A stretch of 64,000 nt of DNA. It comes from Kribbella jiaozuonensis (GTDB lineage Bacteria > Actinomycetota > Actinomycetes > Propionibacteriales > Kribbellaceae). This document shows, piece after piece, positions 51,105-59,683 of this stretch. Numbering within the stretch: the first letter of the stretch is position 1; each line of letters opens with the position of its first letter. The notes under the pieces were generated by a model that was not told the DNA's origin, made no database searches, and saw nothing but the letters and a program-made list of their open reading frames with translations. The stretch covers positions 248,001-312,000 of the forward strand of contig NZ_SZPZ01000003.1 in the NCBI RefSeq assembly GCF_005233875.1, given 5' to 3'. The position numbers and the translations under genes were made by a program.

Positions 51105-51124
51105 GTAATTATGTAATCACGTGA
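51101..51124 (-). promoter_or_regulatory. AT-rich dyad and -10-like box at the globin start
   Basis: TCACGT (51101-51106) and ACGTGA (51119-51124) flank an AT-rich core. On the minus strand this reads CACGTGATTACATAATTACGTG, where CATAAT lies 5 nt before the GTG start. No ribosome-binding site is present, so the globin could be translated from a leaderless mRNA starting here, under control of a protein binding the dyad. It also covers the stop codon of the upstream kinase. Confidence 0.4.
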
Positions 51125-52016
51125 AGAGGGCATCGACGACGGCCTTGAGTTCGGCCTCGATCCGGGTGTCCCCGTCCTCGGTGAACCACAGGATGTTCTG
51201 CAGGATCCGGCCGGCGGTCCAGGCCAGCGCGCGGTCGCGATCGATCCCGGTGATGTCGAGCATCACGTCGAGCCGGTCGCGGATCGCCTGCGCCAGGTTG
51301 CCGGTCGCGACCAGGTCGTCCCATCGGTTCCACGTCGCCGGCATCAGCTCGAACGCCGGGTCACCGGCCAGCGGCTTCGGGTCGATCACCAGCCACGGCT
51401 GCCGCTGCGAGGCCATCACGTTCAGGTAGTGCAGATCCCAGTGCAGCAAGCGATCGCCGGACTCGGGCAGAACCTCGCGCACCCGGTCGGCGAGGCGCTG
51501 TGTCAGCGCGCGCTCGGCCGGATCGACCAGCAGCGGGATGATCGCCGGCGCGTCCTCGAGCATCTGCCCGGCGATGTCGCTCAATTGCCGGATGCCGGGC
51601 GGCGCGGGGACGACCATCAGGTGGGTCAGCAGCTCGGCGAGGATCCGGGTTGCCTCGACGTGGTCCGGCAGCTCTTCGAGGGTGTGCGGCTCGAGGCGTT
51701 CGAGCAACAGGGTCGACGTCTCGGGGTCGTCCTCGTACACCTCCACAACGTCGTCGTGGTTCCAGGTCCGGAGCGCCAGCGCCTCGCTCTCGCTCTCGTC
51801 GTTCACCGACTGCAGCTTGAGCATGGCCGGGGTGCCGTCGCGGCGCACGACGGGCGCGATCAGCGACGCCTCGCCGCTCATCAGCTCGCCGGACACGGTC
51901 AGCTGCCACTCGTCGACGTACCGATCGAGGGCGGCCGGGAGACTCGCCAGCCACTCGGGCGACTTCTCGCTGTGATTCCGGATCAGCTTCCAGGGAATCT
52001 CGATCACCCTCGGCAC
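51117..52016 (-). CDS. APH(6)-like aminoglycoside/hydroxyurea phosphotransferase
   Basis: This is a 299-residue kinase-fold protein. RLLHWDLHYLNVM is the catalytic loop (HxDxxxxN), and WLVIDPKPLAGDPAFEL supplies the Mg-binding Asp and the family's DPKPxxGDPA signature, shared with streptomycin 6-kinase and hydroxyurea phosphotransferase. The substrate may be an aminoglycoside or an endogenous sugar. GTG start at 52016; another GTG at 52007 is possible. Upstream of globin on the same strand. Confidence 0.85.
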   Translation of the reverse strand: MPRVIEIPWKLIRNHSEKSPEWLASLPAALDRYVDEWQLTVSGELMSGEASLIAPVVRRDGTPAMLKLQSVNDESESEALALRTWNHDDVVEVYEDDPETSTLLLERLEPHTLEELPDHVEATRILAELLTHLMVVPAPPGIRQLSDIAGQMLEDAPAIIPLLVDPAERALTQRLADRVREVLPESGDRLLHWDLHYLNVMASQRQPWLVIDPKPLAGDPAFELMPATWNRWDDLVATGNLAQAIRDRLDVMLDITGIDRDRALAWTAGRILQNILWFTEDGDTRIEAELKAVVDALFT

Positions 52017-52035
52017 AGTAGGTCGTTCGGCCCGG

Positions 52036-52761
52036 ATGTGCTTGGGTTTTCCCGTGGAGAGCAGGCATCGGCGGGTTCAGCGGTTGGTCGCAGTCATCTA
52101 CCTGGGTATCCCGGTGCTGCTGCTGGTGGTCGTGGCGTTGATCGCGTCGACCGGGTCCGCGCTCGCCTGGATCGGCTGCGTCGTACCGCTGGCGATGCTG
52201 GTGGTGGGGTTCGTACTGCGGCGGCGGCATCGCTACCAGCCGCGCTGGTGGCTGGGAGTCGCCGGCCTGTACGGCGGTCTCGCGGGCCTGATGGTGACGC
52301 TGTTCCCGCTCGCGGTCGGGGTGTGGTGGCCGGCGATCCTCGCGCTGCCGGGTCTCATTATCGGGATCGTCGCCGGTCTGGTGCTTGCCCGGGCAGCCGA
52401 CCGCGCCCTGTTGGTGCCGTTCGTGCCCGAGCTCGCGAGTACGCCGTACGAGCTCGTGTTCCGGCTTCGTGGCATCCCGCTCGCGGCTGTCCTGGTCGGC
52501 GCGGACTCGGTCACGATCCAGTCGCACCCGATCCCGCGCTCGGAGCACCAGTTCCGCACCTACCCGCTGACCGGGATCACCGGCACGTACGAGTTCTCGC
52601 TGTCAGGGGCGGAACGCCTCAAGTTCCCCATCGCCGTGACGCACGCGGTCGCCAGCGAGGGCCCGGCCGTCATCCTGCAGGCGAACGGCGAGGACTGGGT
52701 CCTCCCGACGAACCAGGCCGGCACGCTGATCGACGTACTGACCGAACGCCGCGAGAACTAG
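52036..52761 (+). CDS. Hypothetical membrane protein
   Basis: This is a 241-residue protein of no recognised family. Four transmembrane helices lie in the first about 120 residues (LVAVIYLGIPVLLLVVVALIAS, LAWIGCVVPLAMLVVGFVL, LGVAGLYGGLAGLMVTLFPLA, WPAILALPGLIIGIVAGLVLA). A soluble C-terminal domain of about 110 residues is beta-rich (YPLTGITGTYEFSLSGAERL). It is divergent from the APH gene (19 bp) and ends in a shared CTAG with the siderophore-interacting protein. Confidence 0.7.
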   Translation: MCLGFPVESRHRRVQRLVAVIYLGIPVLLLVVVALIASTGSALAWIGCVVPLAMLVVGFVLRRRHRYQPRWWLGVAGLYGGLAGLMVTLFPLAVGVWWPAILALPGLIIGIVAGLVLARAADRALLVPFVPELASTPYELVFRLRGIPLAAVLVGADSVTIQSHPIPRSEHQFRTYPLTGITGTYEFSLSGAERLKFPIAVTHAVASEGPAVILQANGEDWVLPTNQAGTLIDVLTERREN

Positions 52762-53579
52762 GTCCGTTCCTGCTTGGCGGTCTCGGCCTTCTCGGCCTGC
52801 CAGCCGTCCTCGTTCTTGCCGAGACGCCAGTAGCCGGACAGGGAGACGCGGTCGCGGGCCAGGCCGCGGTCCTGGTACAGGTTCTTGCGGATGCGGAGGA
52901 CGAAGCCGGCCTCGCCGTGCACGAAGATGTGCGGCGTACCGTCCGGGAAGTCGAGCGCCTCGACGGCCTCGACCAGACCGTCACCACGCTCACCGGATGC
53001 GGTCGACCGGTGGAACCAACGGACGTCGACGTCACCCGAGCCGCCGAACTTCTGCTCCTCGGACTCGTCGCCCACCTCGATCAGGACCGTCGCCCGCGCC
53101 CCGGCCGGCAATTGCTCGACCGCGGAGCCGATCGCCGGCAGCGCGCTCTCGTCGCCGACGAGCAGATGCCAGTCGGCCGCCTCGTCCGGCGAGTACGCAC
53201 CGCCCGGACCGTTGAACCAGACCACGTCACCCGGCTGCGCGGCCGCGGCCCACGGACCCGCGACACCCTCGTCGCCGTGGTGGACGAAGTCGATGGCGAG
53301 TTCGCGGGACGCCTCGTCCCAGCTGCGGACGGTGTAGGTCCGCATCGTCGGCCAGTGCTCGGCCGGGTACGTCTCGCGCACCACACCCAGGTCCAGCGGC
53401 TCGGGGTACTCGACGCCGTCCTTGCAGAACAGCAGCTTCACGTAGTGGTCGCTGAAGCCGTTGTCGGCGAAGTCGTCGGAGGTGAGCACGACCCGGATCA
53501 TGTGCGGAGTGATCCGCTCGGTCCGGAGTACGACGGCGCGCTTGCAGACGCGGTTACGGCGGGGTGCGGGGCTGGTCAC
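52758..53579 (-). CDS. Siderophore-interacting protein (FAD-dependent ferric reductase)
   Basis: This is a 273-residue protein. The FAD-binding barrel has MRTYTVRSWDEASRELAIDFVHHGDEGVAGPWA, with the RTYT(V/I)R motif and the HGD/E-GPA segment of the SIP family. The NAD(P)H domain has LLVGDESALPAIGS and ends with SGYWRLGKNEDGW, also a SIP hallmark. It reduces ferric siderophores in the cytoplasm to release iron. An iron-box dyad lies 28 bp upstream of the start. Confidence 0.93.
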   Translation of the reverse strand: MTSPAPRRNRVCKRAVVLRTERITPHMIRVVLTSDDFADNGFSDHYVKLLFCKDGVEYPEPLDLGVVRETYPAEHWPTMRTYTVRSWDEASRELAIDFVHHGDEGVAGPWAAAAQPGDVVWFNGPGGAYSPDEAADWHLLVGDESALPAIGSAVEQLPAGARATVLIEVGDESEEQKFGGSGDVDVRWFHRSTASGERGDGLVEAVEALDFPDGTPHIFVHGEAGFVLRIRKNLYQDRGLARDRVSLSGYWRLGKNEDGWQAEKAETAKQERT

Positions 53580-53607
53580 GCGACCACGGTCCTCTCGGGC
53601 GGATAAG

Positions 53608-53631
53608 TTAGGCCTACCTAAGTAAGCCTAA
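53608..53631. promoter_or_regulatory. Iron box (IdeR/DtxR-type operator)
   Basis: The 24-nt stretch begins TTAGGCCTACCTAA (53608-53621) and ends AGCCTAA (53625-53631). TTAGGC/GCCTAA form the outer dyad and TTAGG/CCTAA an inner one. This matches the DtxR/IdeR box TTAGGTTAGGCTAACCTAA in pattern. It precedes the siderophore-interacting protein gene, which would be repressed when iron is plentiful. Confidence 0.8.
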
Positions 53632-53649
53632 CCCACCCGCCCGAACCGC

Positions 53650-54681
53650 TCAGGTCCCGCGGATGTAGAAGACCTTGCTGACGCCGGCCTGGTAGTTGTA
53701 GCAAAGCGGGAAGTAGACCCGGTACGGGATCAGGCCCTTGTACGCCGGTTGCGCGTTCAGCACGAACTTCCCGCTGTACGAGCGGATCGCGCCGGCCGGG
53801 CTGACGGTCTTCCACTGCGTCGCGCCGTACAGCCGCTGCAGGTACACCTTGCAACTCGACGGCGCACCGGCGACCACGCCGTTCACCAGGACGATCGTGC
53901 CGACCTTCGCGCTGGTCTTCGACGGCGTCGCGGAGACGACACCCGGCCGCGCCACGACGAGCCCGAGTCCGCCGTTCGAGGACGGGTTGCCGGGCAGCAG
54001 CAGGCAGTTGACGTAGTCGGCGAGCGAGGCCGGGTACGACTTGGTGACCGTGCCGGCGGTGTCGGTGAGGTTCGAGTAGCCCGGGCCGATGTACTCGGCG
54101 CAGGTGTTGTCGTTGCCGAGCACCACCCGCAACCGACTGCCGTACGGCCTGCCGGTCTGCGAGTCGATGACCGCCCACTTGATCGAGTACGGCTTGCCGA
54201 ACGGCACCACCTTCGGGATCACCGACGCGCTGATCCGCGGCACATGCGTACCGATGACCGCGAGCGACGGGCCGCTGAACGGCGTCGGGTCGGTCATGTC
54301 ACCGCTGCCGGGGAAGAACGGGCCGTGGATCACGCCGGTCACCTTGAAGGTGCCGTTGGCCGTCGAGGGCACGTACAGCGGACCGCTCCAGGTCCCGTTC
54401 GCAAGCCGCGGCAGGCTGGTCGAGATCAGCGACGTCGCCGAGCCGGAGCCGCCGGTGCGTTGGAGGATGACGAGTACCGGAGTCTTCGAGTCCTCCGCAT
54501 CGGTGAACTTCCCGGTCACCGTGACCGTGACCTTGGCGGTGTTGAGGCCGCTGGCCGCGGCGGCGGTCTGGTTGATCGCCACCGCGTCGATCTTCAGGTT
54601 CGGGTCCGGGCTGGCCTGGGCGCTGAGCGGCACCGCCCCGAGCCCCAGGACCACCAGCGCAGTAAGGATTCGAGCCTTCAT
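53650..54681 (-). CDS. Secreted hypothetical protein, tandem paralogue 2
   Basis: This is a 343-residue protein. A Sec signal peptide (MKARILTALVVLGLGAVPLSAQA) is followed by PDPNLKIDAVAINQTA. Three beta-sandwich-like segments follow: an N-terminal one (VTVTVTGKF), a middle one (PFGKPYSIKWAVIDSQTGRPYGSRL) with a cysteine pair, and a C-terminal one (YLQRLYGATQWKTV ... NAQPAYKGLIPYRVYFP). It aligns throughout with the gene 2 bp upstream. No enzyme motif is seen. A structural or binding role outside the cell is likely. Confidence 0.75.
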   Translation of the reverse strand: MKARILTALVVLGLGAVPLSAQASPDPNLKIDAVAINQTAAAASGLNTAKVTVTVTGKFTDAEDSKTPVLVILQRTGGSGSATSLISTSLPRLANGTWSGPLYVPSTANGTFKVTGVIHGPFFPGSGDMTDPTPFSGPSLAVIGTHVPRISASVIPKVVPFGKPYSIKWAVIDSQTGRPYGSRLRVVLGNDNTCAEYIGPGYSNLTDTAGTVTKSYPASLADYVNCLLLPGNPSSNGGLGLVVARPGVVSATPSKTSAKVGTIVLVNGVVAGAPSSCKVYLQRLYGATQWKTVSPAGAIRSYSGKFVLNAQPAYKGLIPYRVYFPLCYNYQAGVSKVFYIRGT

Positions 54682-54683
54682 GG

Positions 54684-55745
54684 TCAGAGCCCCTTGATCG
54701 TGAACGTCTTGGAGACAGCCGCGACGTACGGCTGGCATGCGGGGAAGTAGGCGCGGTACGGAATCAGACCCTTGTACGGCGGTTGCGCGTTGAGCGTGAA
54801 CCGGCCGGACTGCCGGACCGTGCCGGTGCTGACCGTCCGCCACTGCGTCCGGCCGTACAGCCGCTGCAGCTGCACCGGGCAGGACCCGATCCAGTTCGCG
54901 ACCGAACCGTTGACCGGGACGATCGTGCCGACCTTCGCGCTCGCCTTCGACGGGACGGCGGCGATGACCGTCGGCCGCGCCGGGAACAGGCCCTGGGCGA
55001 CGATGTAGTACGGGTCGGTGTAGATGTGCGCACAGTTCAGCGCGCCGGCGTCGCTCGCGGTGTACGCCTTGGTGATCGCGCCGTTCGTGCCGGTCTTGTA
55101 CACCGGGCTGCCGCCCTCGGCACAGGGAGTGTCGACGCCGAGGCCGATCGGGATCCGGGAGCCGTACGGCTTCCCGGTCGCCGTGTTCGTGACCGCCCAG
55201 GTGATCGTGTACGGCTTGCCGAACGGCACGATCCGCGGGTTCACCGCCGCGGTGATCCGCGGCTGGTTCGTGCCCTTGACCGTGATCGTCTGGCCCGCGT
55301 ACGGCGTCGGGTCGTACGGCGTGCCGCCGAAGACAGGACCACCGTACGGACCGACCATCACGCCGGTGACCTTGAACGTGCCGTTCGCGGTCGACGCGAC
55401 GTTGAGCCGCCCGGTCCAGGTGCCGTTGGCAAGCGTGCCGGCCGTCCGCTTCAGGGCGGCCGAGACGATGTCGCCGCGTCCCCCGGTGCCGCCGGTGCGC
55501 TTCAGGATCACGTTCAGCACGAGGCCCTGGTCCCCGGGCTCGCTCGAGTTGAATCCGCCCTTGACGGTCACGTTGATCGGGTACGTGTTCAGGCCGGACA
55601 CCGCGACCGACGTACGGTCGAGGGTGACCTGGGTGATCGTCAGGTTCGGGTCCGGGGCGGCCTGCGCCGCGGTCGGAACCGCACCGAGCAACAGCGCACC
55701 CAGGGACGCTGTCGCGAGCGCGGCCATTACCGGTTTGATTCGCAT
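54684..55745 (-). CDS. Secreted hypothetical protein, tandem paralogue 1
   Basis: This is a 353-residue protein. Signal peptide MRIKPVMAALATASLGALLLGAVPTAAQA is followed by APDPNLTITQV. It shares with its neighbour LANGTW, STANGTFKVTGV, VPFGKPY(T/S)I, GKPYGSR, SKxSAKVGTIV, LQRLYGxTQW and AYFPxC. Identity is about half over the full length by eye, so the duplication is not recent. The start at 55745 is chosen to give the signal peptide. No family name is known to me. Confidence 0.75.
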   Translation of the reverse strand: MRIKPVMAALATASLGALLLGAVPTAAQAAPDPNLTITQVTLDRTSVAVSGLNTYPINVTVKGGFNSSEPGDQGLVLNVILKRTGGTGGRGDIVSAALKRTAGTLANGTWTGRLNVASTANGTFKVTGVMVGPYGGPVFGGTPYDPTPYAGQTITVKGTNQPRITAAVNPRIVPFGKPYTITWAVTNTATGKPYGSRIPIGLGVDTPCAEGGSPVYKTGTNGAITKAYTASDAGALNCAHIYTDPYYIVAQGLFPARPTVIAAVPSKASAKVGTIVPVNGSVANWIGSCPVQLQRLYGRTQWRTVSTGTVRQSGRFTLNAQPPYKGLIPYRAYFPACQPYVAAVSKTFTIKGL

Positions 55746-55937
55746 GCAACTGAGCGTGACAGCGGTACAGGTCGCTTCCAAGCCCTGCGGCTCAGGACTG
55801 CTCGATCGGGCCGCCGCGTGTAGACCGGTTGCCCGGCCGTCAGATAGTGGCCTGATTCAACTGCCGGGAGGCGATTGTTAACCGCGCAGTCATGTACAGA
55901 CTGTGTCGGGTACGGCTACGGTCCGCACCCTGGTCCA

Positions 55938-58562
55938 ATGAGCTCGGTCTTCGGCAGCGATCGGTACCCGGCGTACTCGGTCATCCGAACCGACAAGGTC
56001 GGCAATCCGATCTCGCTCAGCAAGGATCTGCCGGAGAGTCAGGCGATCCTCTTCACCGGGCCGCCCGGCATGGGCAAGACCTCCGAGCTCTACCGCGCGG
56101 AGGACCTGGCCGAGGAGAACGGCTGGTCCACGATCCGGATCAACGCCTCCGCGAACGCGCCGCTGGAGCACCAGCTCACGATCGCGATCCGGTCGAGCAT
56201 CGACGAGCTGCGCAAACGGTTCAACCGCCGCGCGGTGCGCAAGCTGGACAACACGGTCGGCCAGCTGACCCGCAGCGGCGGCAACAAACGGCTCGGCTTC
56301 GAGCTGCGCTTCGGCGGCGGCCCGTTCCCGATGGAGTACGTCGGGAAGATGGAGCGCGACACCACGGCGTACAGCGAACTCGGTACGACGCTGAACGACT
56401 TCGCCGACGAACTCGGGAAGCTGACCGGTGAGAACGGCCGGCCGATCCTGCTGCTGGTGGACGGGATCGACCAGGCACTGGAGAACGACCAGGCCGGGCT
56501 GAACGAACTGGCGATCCACATCGAGGACATGGACCTCCCGGTCTGGCTGGTCGCGGCCGGCGGCGCGCGGTCGACCTGGTCGCTGATGAACGCCTCCCGG
56601 CGGATGTCCGGTATCGCCACCACGATCAGCAACCAGTTCGACGTCCGCGAGCTCGGACCGCTGCCCGACGACGAGGTCTGGAAGGCCCTGACCCTGCCGC
56701 TGCAGGACCACCGGATCCCGTACGAGCCGGACGCCATCGACCGATTGGTCGCGTCGGCGAACGGCGATCCGTCCCGGCTGCGGTCACTGAGCCAGGCCGC
56801 GATCGCGTACCAGGACCAGCAGGCCGGGATCACGGTCGACTCCGTCCAGACGGCGATCGCCCACGTCAACGCCGACGCGGCCGAGACGTACCAGGACCAC
56901 TGGAACCAGAAGAGCACCACGCACGCGCAGAAGGATCTGCTCGTGCTGGTCGCGTCCCAGGGGCCGAACAGCGTGTACATGCCGGCCGTGACGCAGGCCG
57001 CCGGCCCCGGCAAGTGGCAGGAGATCGACCAGGCCCGCCAGCAACTCGTTGCCCGCGGCATGCTCCGCGAGCACGGCGACGGCCTCGTCACGATCCCCGA
57101 CGAGGGATTCCGGGACTGGGTCAACGACTACGTCGGGCAGACACCGGATCCGGTCCCCGAGCTGACCAGCGGACCGGCCGTCTCCCGCGGCGACGTGGCG
57201 CTCGCGCCGGTGCACGTGACCGGTGACAAGGCGTTGGTCAACCAGGTCTTCGGTACGTCGGGTCAGCTCGTCCGCGAGGTCAAGCGGATGGACACGCAGG
57301 GCCGGCCGATATCGCTCGAGGACCGGGGACCGACAGGTACGTCGCTGCTGTTCACCGGCGCGCCCGGGACCGGCACCAGCCATGAGCTCACCCGGACCAA
57401 GGCGATGGCCGACGCGGAGGGCTGGATCGCGATCCAGCTGGACGCCTCCCGGCGGGAAGGGCTCGAGGCTCGTTTCATCCGCGCCGTCCAGGGTGAGATG
57501 GACGCCATCAAGAAGCAGTATCCGGCCGGCGAGGTGCGGGAGCTGAAGCAGCTGCTGAACCGGATGGCGGTCCGGACCGCGAACCTGATGAAGACCAACC
57601 AGCTCCGGTTCGGGCTCGCGCCCGGTCCGAAGGTCGGTATCCACAAGAGCACGGTGGAAGGCGTCAAGAAGGACTCGGTCGGCACCACGCTGAACGAGGT
57701 CGCCGAACACCTCGGCAAGATGGCGCATCCGAAGCGGACGCCGATCCTGGTGATGGTCGACAACCTGGACGCTGCGTCGAAGGAGGACCTGTACGTCCTG
57801 ACCTCGCTGTCGGCACACCTGAAGGAAGTACGTCATCCGATGTTCCTGATCGCCGCCGGCGGCGAGGAGGCGACCAGCCGGTTGCTCGAGGCATCGGGTG
57901 GGCACGCCGGCACGGAGACCAAGAAGGCCGGCAAGTTCGACGTACGCCGGCTGCAGCCGATCCACTCGGACGAGTTGCGGGATGCGCTGACCGTGCCGCT
58001 CGACCGGGCCGGGGTCAGGTACCAGCCGGAGGCCGTCGACAGCCTGGTCGCGGCCGCGAACGGCAACCCGACCCGGCTGCGCACCCTGGCCGCCGCGGCG
58101 CTCGAGCTCACCGACCAGGGTCAGGGCATCACCGCCGACGTCGCCGCGACCGCGACCGCACGCCTGAACGCCCAGTCGCGCGCGCTGTACGACGCCGCCT
58201 GGTACAACTGCTCGCCCGACGAGAAGGAACTGCTGGCGAAGACCTCCGTGCAGGGCTCGAACGGGATGGTGATCCCGTCCCGGTCCGAGCCGCCCGGTCC
58301 CGGGCGGTGGAACCTCGACGAGGCGTCCCACAAGCTGATCTCGCGCGGACTGCTGACCCGCACCGGCTACTACATCCGGGTCGCCGACCCCGGCTTCCAG
58401 GACTGGGTGCAGACCCGCCTCGGCTTCGCCGCCGCACAGTCCGGCATCGCCCGTCCGCAGGTCATCACCGGACAGGTCGAGTCGGGTTCACCCGAGGCCC
58501 GGCCCGCCCTCGGTCAGGGCGGGCCCAGGCGGGAGAACGTGCAGATCAACCGGCAGTCCTAG
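55938..58562 (+). CDS. Tandem-duplicated AAA ATPase
   Basis: This is an 874-residue protein made of two homologous AAA units. Unit 1 (about 1-425) has Walker A GPPGMGKT at 41-48 and Walker B LLLVDGID around 172-178. Unit 2 (about 440-850) has GAPGTGTS at 474-481, where the Walker A lysine is Thr480, and LVMVDNLD at the Walker B. Shared later motifs are (F/K)FDVR(E/R)L, ALT(L/V)PL, Y(E/Q)P(D/E)A(I/V)D, ANG(D/N)P(S/T)RLR, and closing FxDWV. The C-terminal part of each looks like a winged-helix domain. Only unit 1 should hydrolyse ATP. ATG 55938; stop shares CTAG with the next gene. Confidence 0.8.
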   Translation: MSSVFGSDRYPAYSVIRTDKVGNPISLSKDLPESQAILFTGPPGMGKTSELYRAEDLAEENGWSTIRINASANAPLEHQLTIAIRSSIDELRKRFNRRAVRKLDNTVGQLTRSGGNKRLGFELRFGGGPFPMEYVGKMERDTTAYSELGTTLNDFADELGKLTGENGRPILLLVDGIDQALENDQAGLNELAIHIEDMDLPVWLVAAGGARSTWSLMNASRRMSGIATTISNQFDVRELGPLPDDEVWKALTLPLQDHRIPYEPDAIDRLVASANGDPSRLRSLSQAAIAYQDQQAGITVDSVQTAIAHVNADAAETYQDHWNQKSTTHAQKDLLVLVASQGPNSVYMPAVTQAAGPGKWQEIDQARQQLVARGMLREHGDGLVTIPDEGFRDWVNDYVGQTPDPVPELTSGPAVSRGDVALAPVHVTGDKALVNQVFGTSGQLVREVKRMDTQGRPISLEDRGPTGTSLLFTGAPGTGTSHELTRTKAMADAEGWIAIQLDASRREGLEARFIRAVQGEMDAIKKQYPAGEVRELKQLLNRMAVRTANLMKTNQLRFGLAPGPKVGIHKSTVEGVKKDSVGTTLNEVAEHLGKMAHPKRTPILVMVDNLDAASKEDLYVLTSLSAHLKEVRHPMFLIAAGGEEATSRLLEASGGHAGTETKKAGKFDVRRLQPIHSDELRDALTVPLDRAGVRYQPEAVDSLVAAANGNPTRLRTLAAAALELTDQGQGITADVAATATARLNAQSRALYDAAWYNCSPDEKELLAKTSVQGSNGMVIPSRSEPPGPGRWNLDEASHKLISRGLLTRTGYYIRVADPGFQDWVQTRLGFAAAQSGIARPQVITGQVESGSPEARPALGQGGPRRENVQINRQS

Positions 58563-59683
58563 TTCGGCCAGATCGAGCTGATCCACTCCGGGTGGTCGAT
58601 GAACGGGTTCCGGTTGTGCTGGAACTGGCTGTAGATGACCTCGTTGCGGTTCTTCTCGAACGCGTCCGGCGGGTCGGCCGCCGCCCACGCCTTCAGCACC
58701 GAGAGCTTGCCGATGTACGGCGCGGTGCCGTTGCCGACCGAGTTGTTCACCTCGAGGTTCGGGAACCCGTCGCCGCCCTCGTACCGGACGGCCATGTAGA
58801 AGATCATCCGGGCGACATCACCACGGGCCGCCGCCCGCGGGGCGAACGAGTCCGAGTCCGCCGTACAGCCGGAGCACTGCGCCACCGCCGTACCGCCGTT
58901 GTCGAAGTCGAGGTTGCCGCGGGCCGAGTTCACCGAGACGTCCTCGGGGCGGAGGTGGTGGACGTCGGTGCCCGGGCCGGTCGCCGTACCGAAGTCGCCG
59001 TGGGACTTGGCCCAGACGTGCTCGCGGTTCCAGTCGTCGACGCCGCCGCCCTCGCTGCTCTTCGCGATCGAGCGGCCGGAGTAGATCTCGATGACGTTGT
59101 TGCTGTTGTTCGGGTCCTGGTCGGTGACCTCGAGCGCGTCCCAGACCTGGTCGTAGGTGAGCTTGGTCTGGTTCGAGATGATCGTGTGCAGCGCGGCCTT
59201 CAGCGCGGCACCGGTCTTGCCCTCGGCGCCGGCGTAGTAGTCACCCGGGTCGCCCGGCGGGTCCGTCGTACCGCCACCGCCGCTGAACGCGGTCGCGTTC
59301 TTCAGGCCGGGGTGCGAGAAGTACGCCGCCAGCGTGCCGGTGACGGTGATCTGCTTGCCGAGCAGACTCGGGTTGCTCTGCAGTCCGTACGACGCGCGGA
59401 ACGCGGCCGGGATCTGGACGTAGAGCATGGCCGACGTACTGGTCTGGGTCGCCGAGTCGGCGAGGGCCAGCGCGAAGTCGTTCGGGAAGTTGCTGCGGAC
59501 AACGGTGCTGGTAGCGGTCGGCTGACCGACCACGTACCCGCTGACGGACGCCGTCGAGTTGTCCTGGCGGCCGATCGCTGTCGCGACGGTGATCGTGGTG
59601 GCGGCGTTCGACGGCGTGATGCCGAAGCCGAGTAGTGCGAGGACGGCGGTGACGAGCAGCGCCGGACGGAACAATCGGGACAC
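58559..59683 (-). CDS. Secreted endonuclease I-like nuclease
   Basis: This is a 374-residue protein. The signal peptide ends near SNA-ATT. Residues about 30-125 are an OB-fold-like DUF6359 domain (VATAIGRQDNSTASVSGYVVG). A G/P-rich linker (GGGGTTDPPGDPGDYY) precedes the nuclease domain, with WNREHVWAKSHGDFG and GTDVHHLRPEDVSVNSARGNLDFD. These hold the His/Asn metal-binding residues of the endonuclease I family. It probably degrades extracellular DNA for nutrient scavenging. Confidence 0.92.
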   Translation of the reverse strand: MSRLFRPALLVTAVLALLGFGITPSNAATTITVATAIGRQDNSTASVSGYVVGQPTATSTVVRSNFPNDFALALADSATQTSTSAMLYVQIPAAFRASYGLQSNPSLLGKQITVTGTLAAYFSHPGLKNATAFSGGGGTTDPPGDPGDYYAGAEGKTGAALKAALHTIISNQTKLTYDQVWDALEVTDQDPNNSNNVIEIYSGRSIAKSSEGGGVDDWNREHVWAKSHGDFGTATGPGTDVHHLRPEDVSVNSARGNLDFDNGGTAVAQCSGCTADSDSFAPRAAARGDVARMIFYMAVRYEGGDGFPNLEVNNSVGNGTAPYIGKLSVLKAWAAADPPDAFEKNRNEVIYSQFQHNRNPFIDHPEWISSIWPN

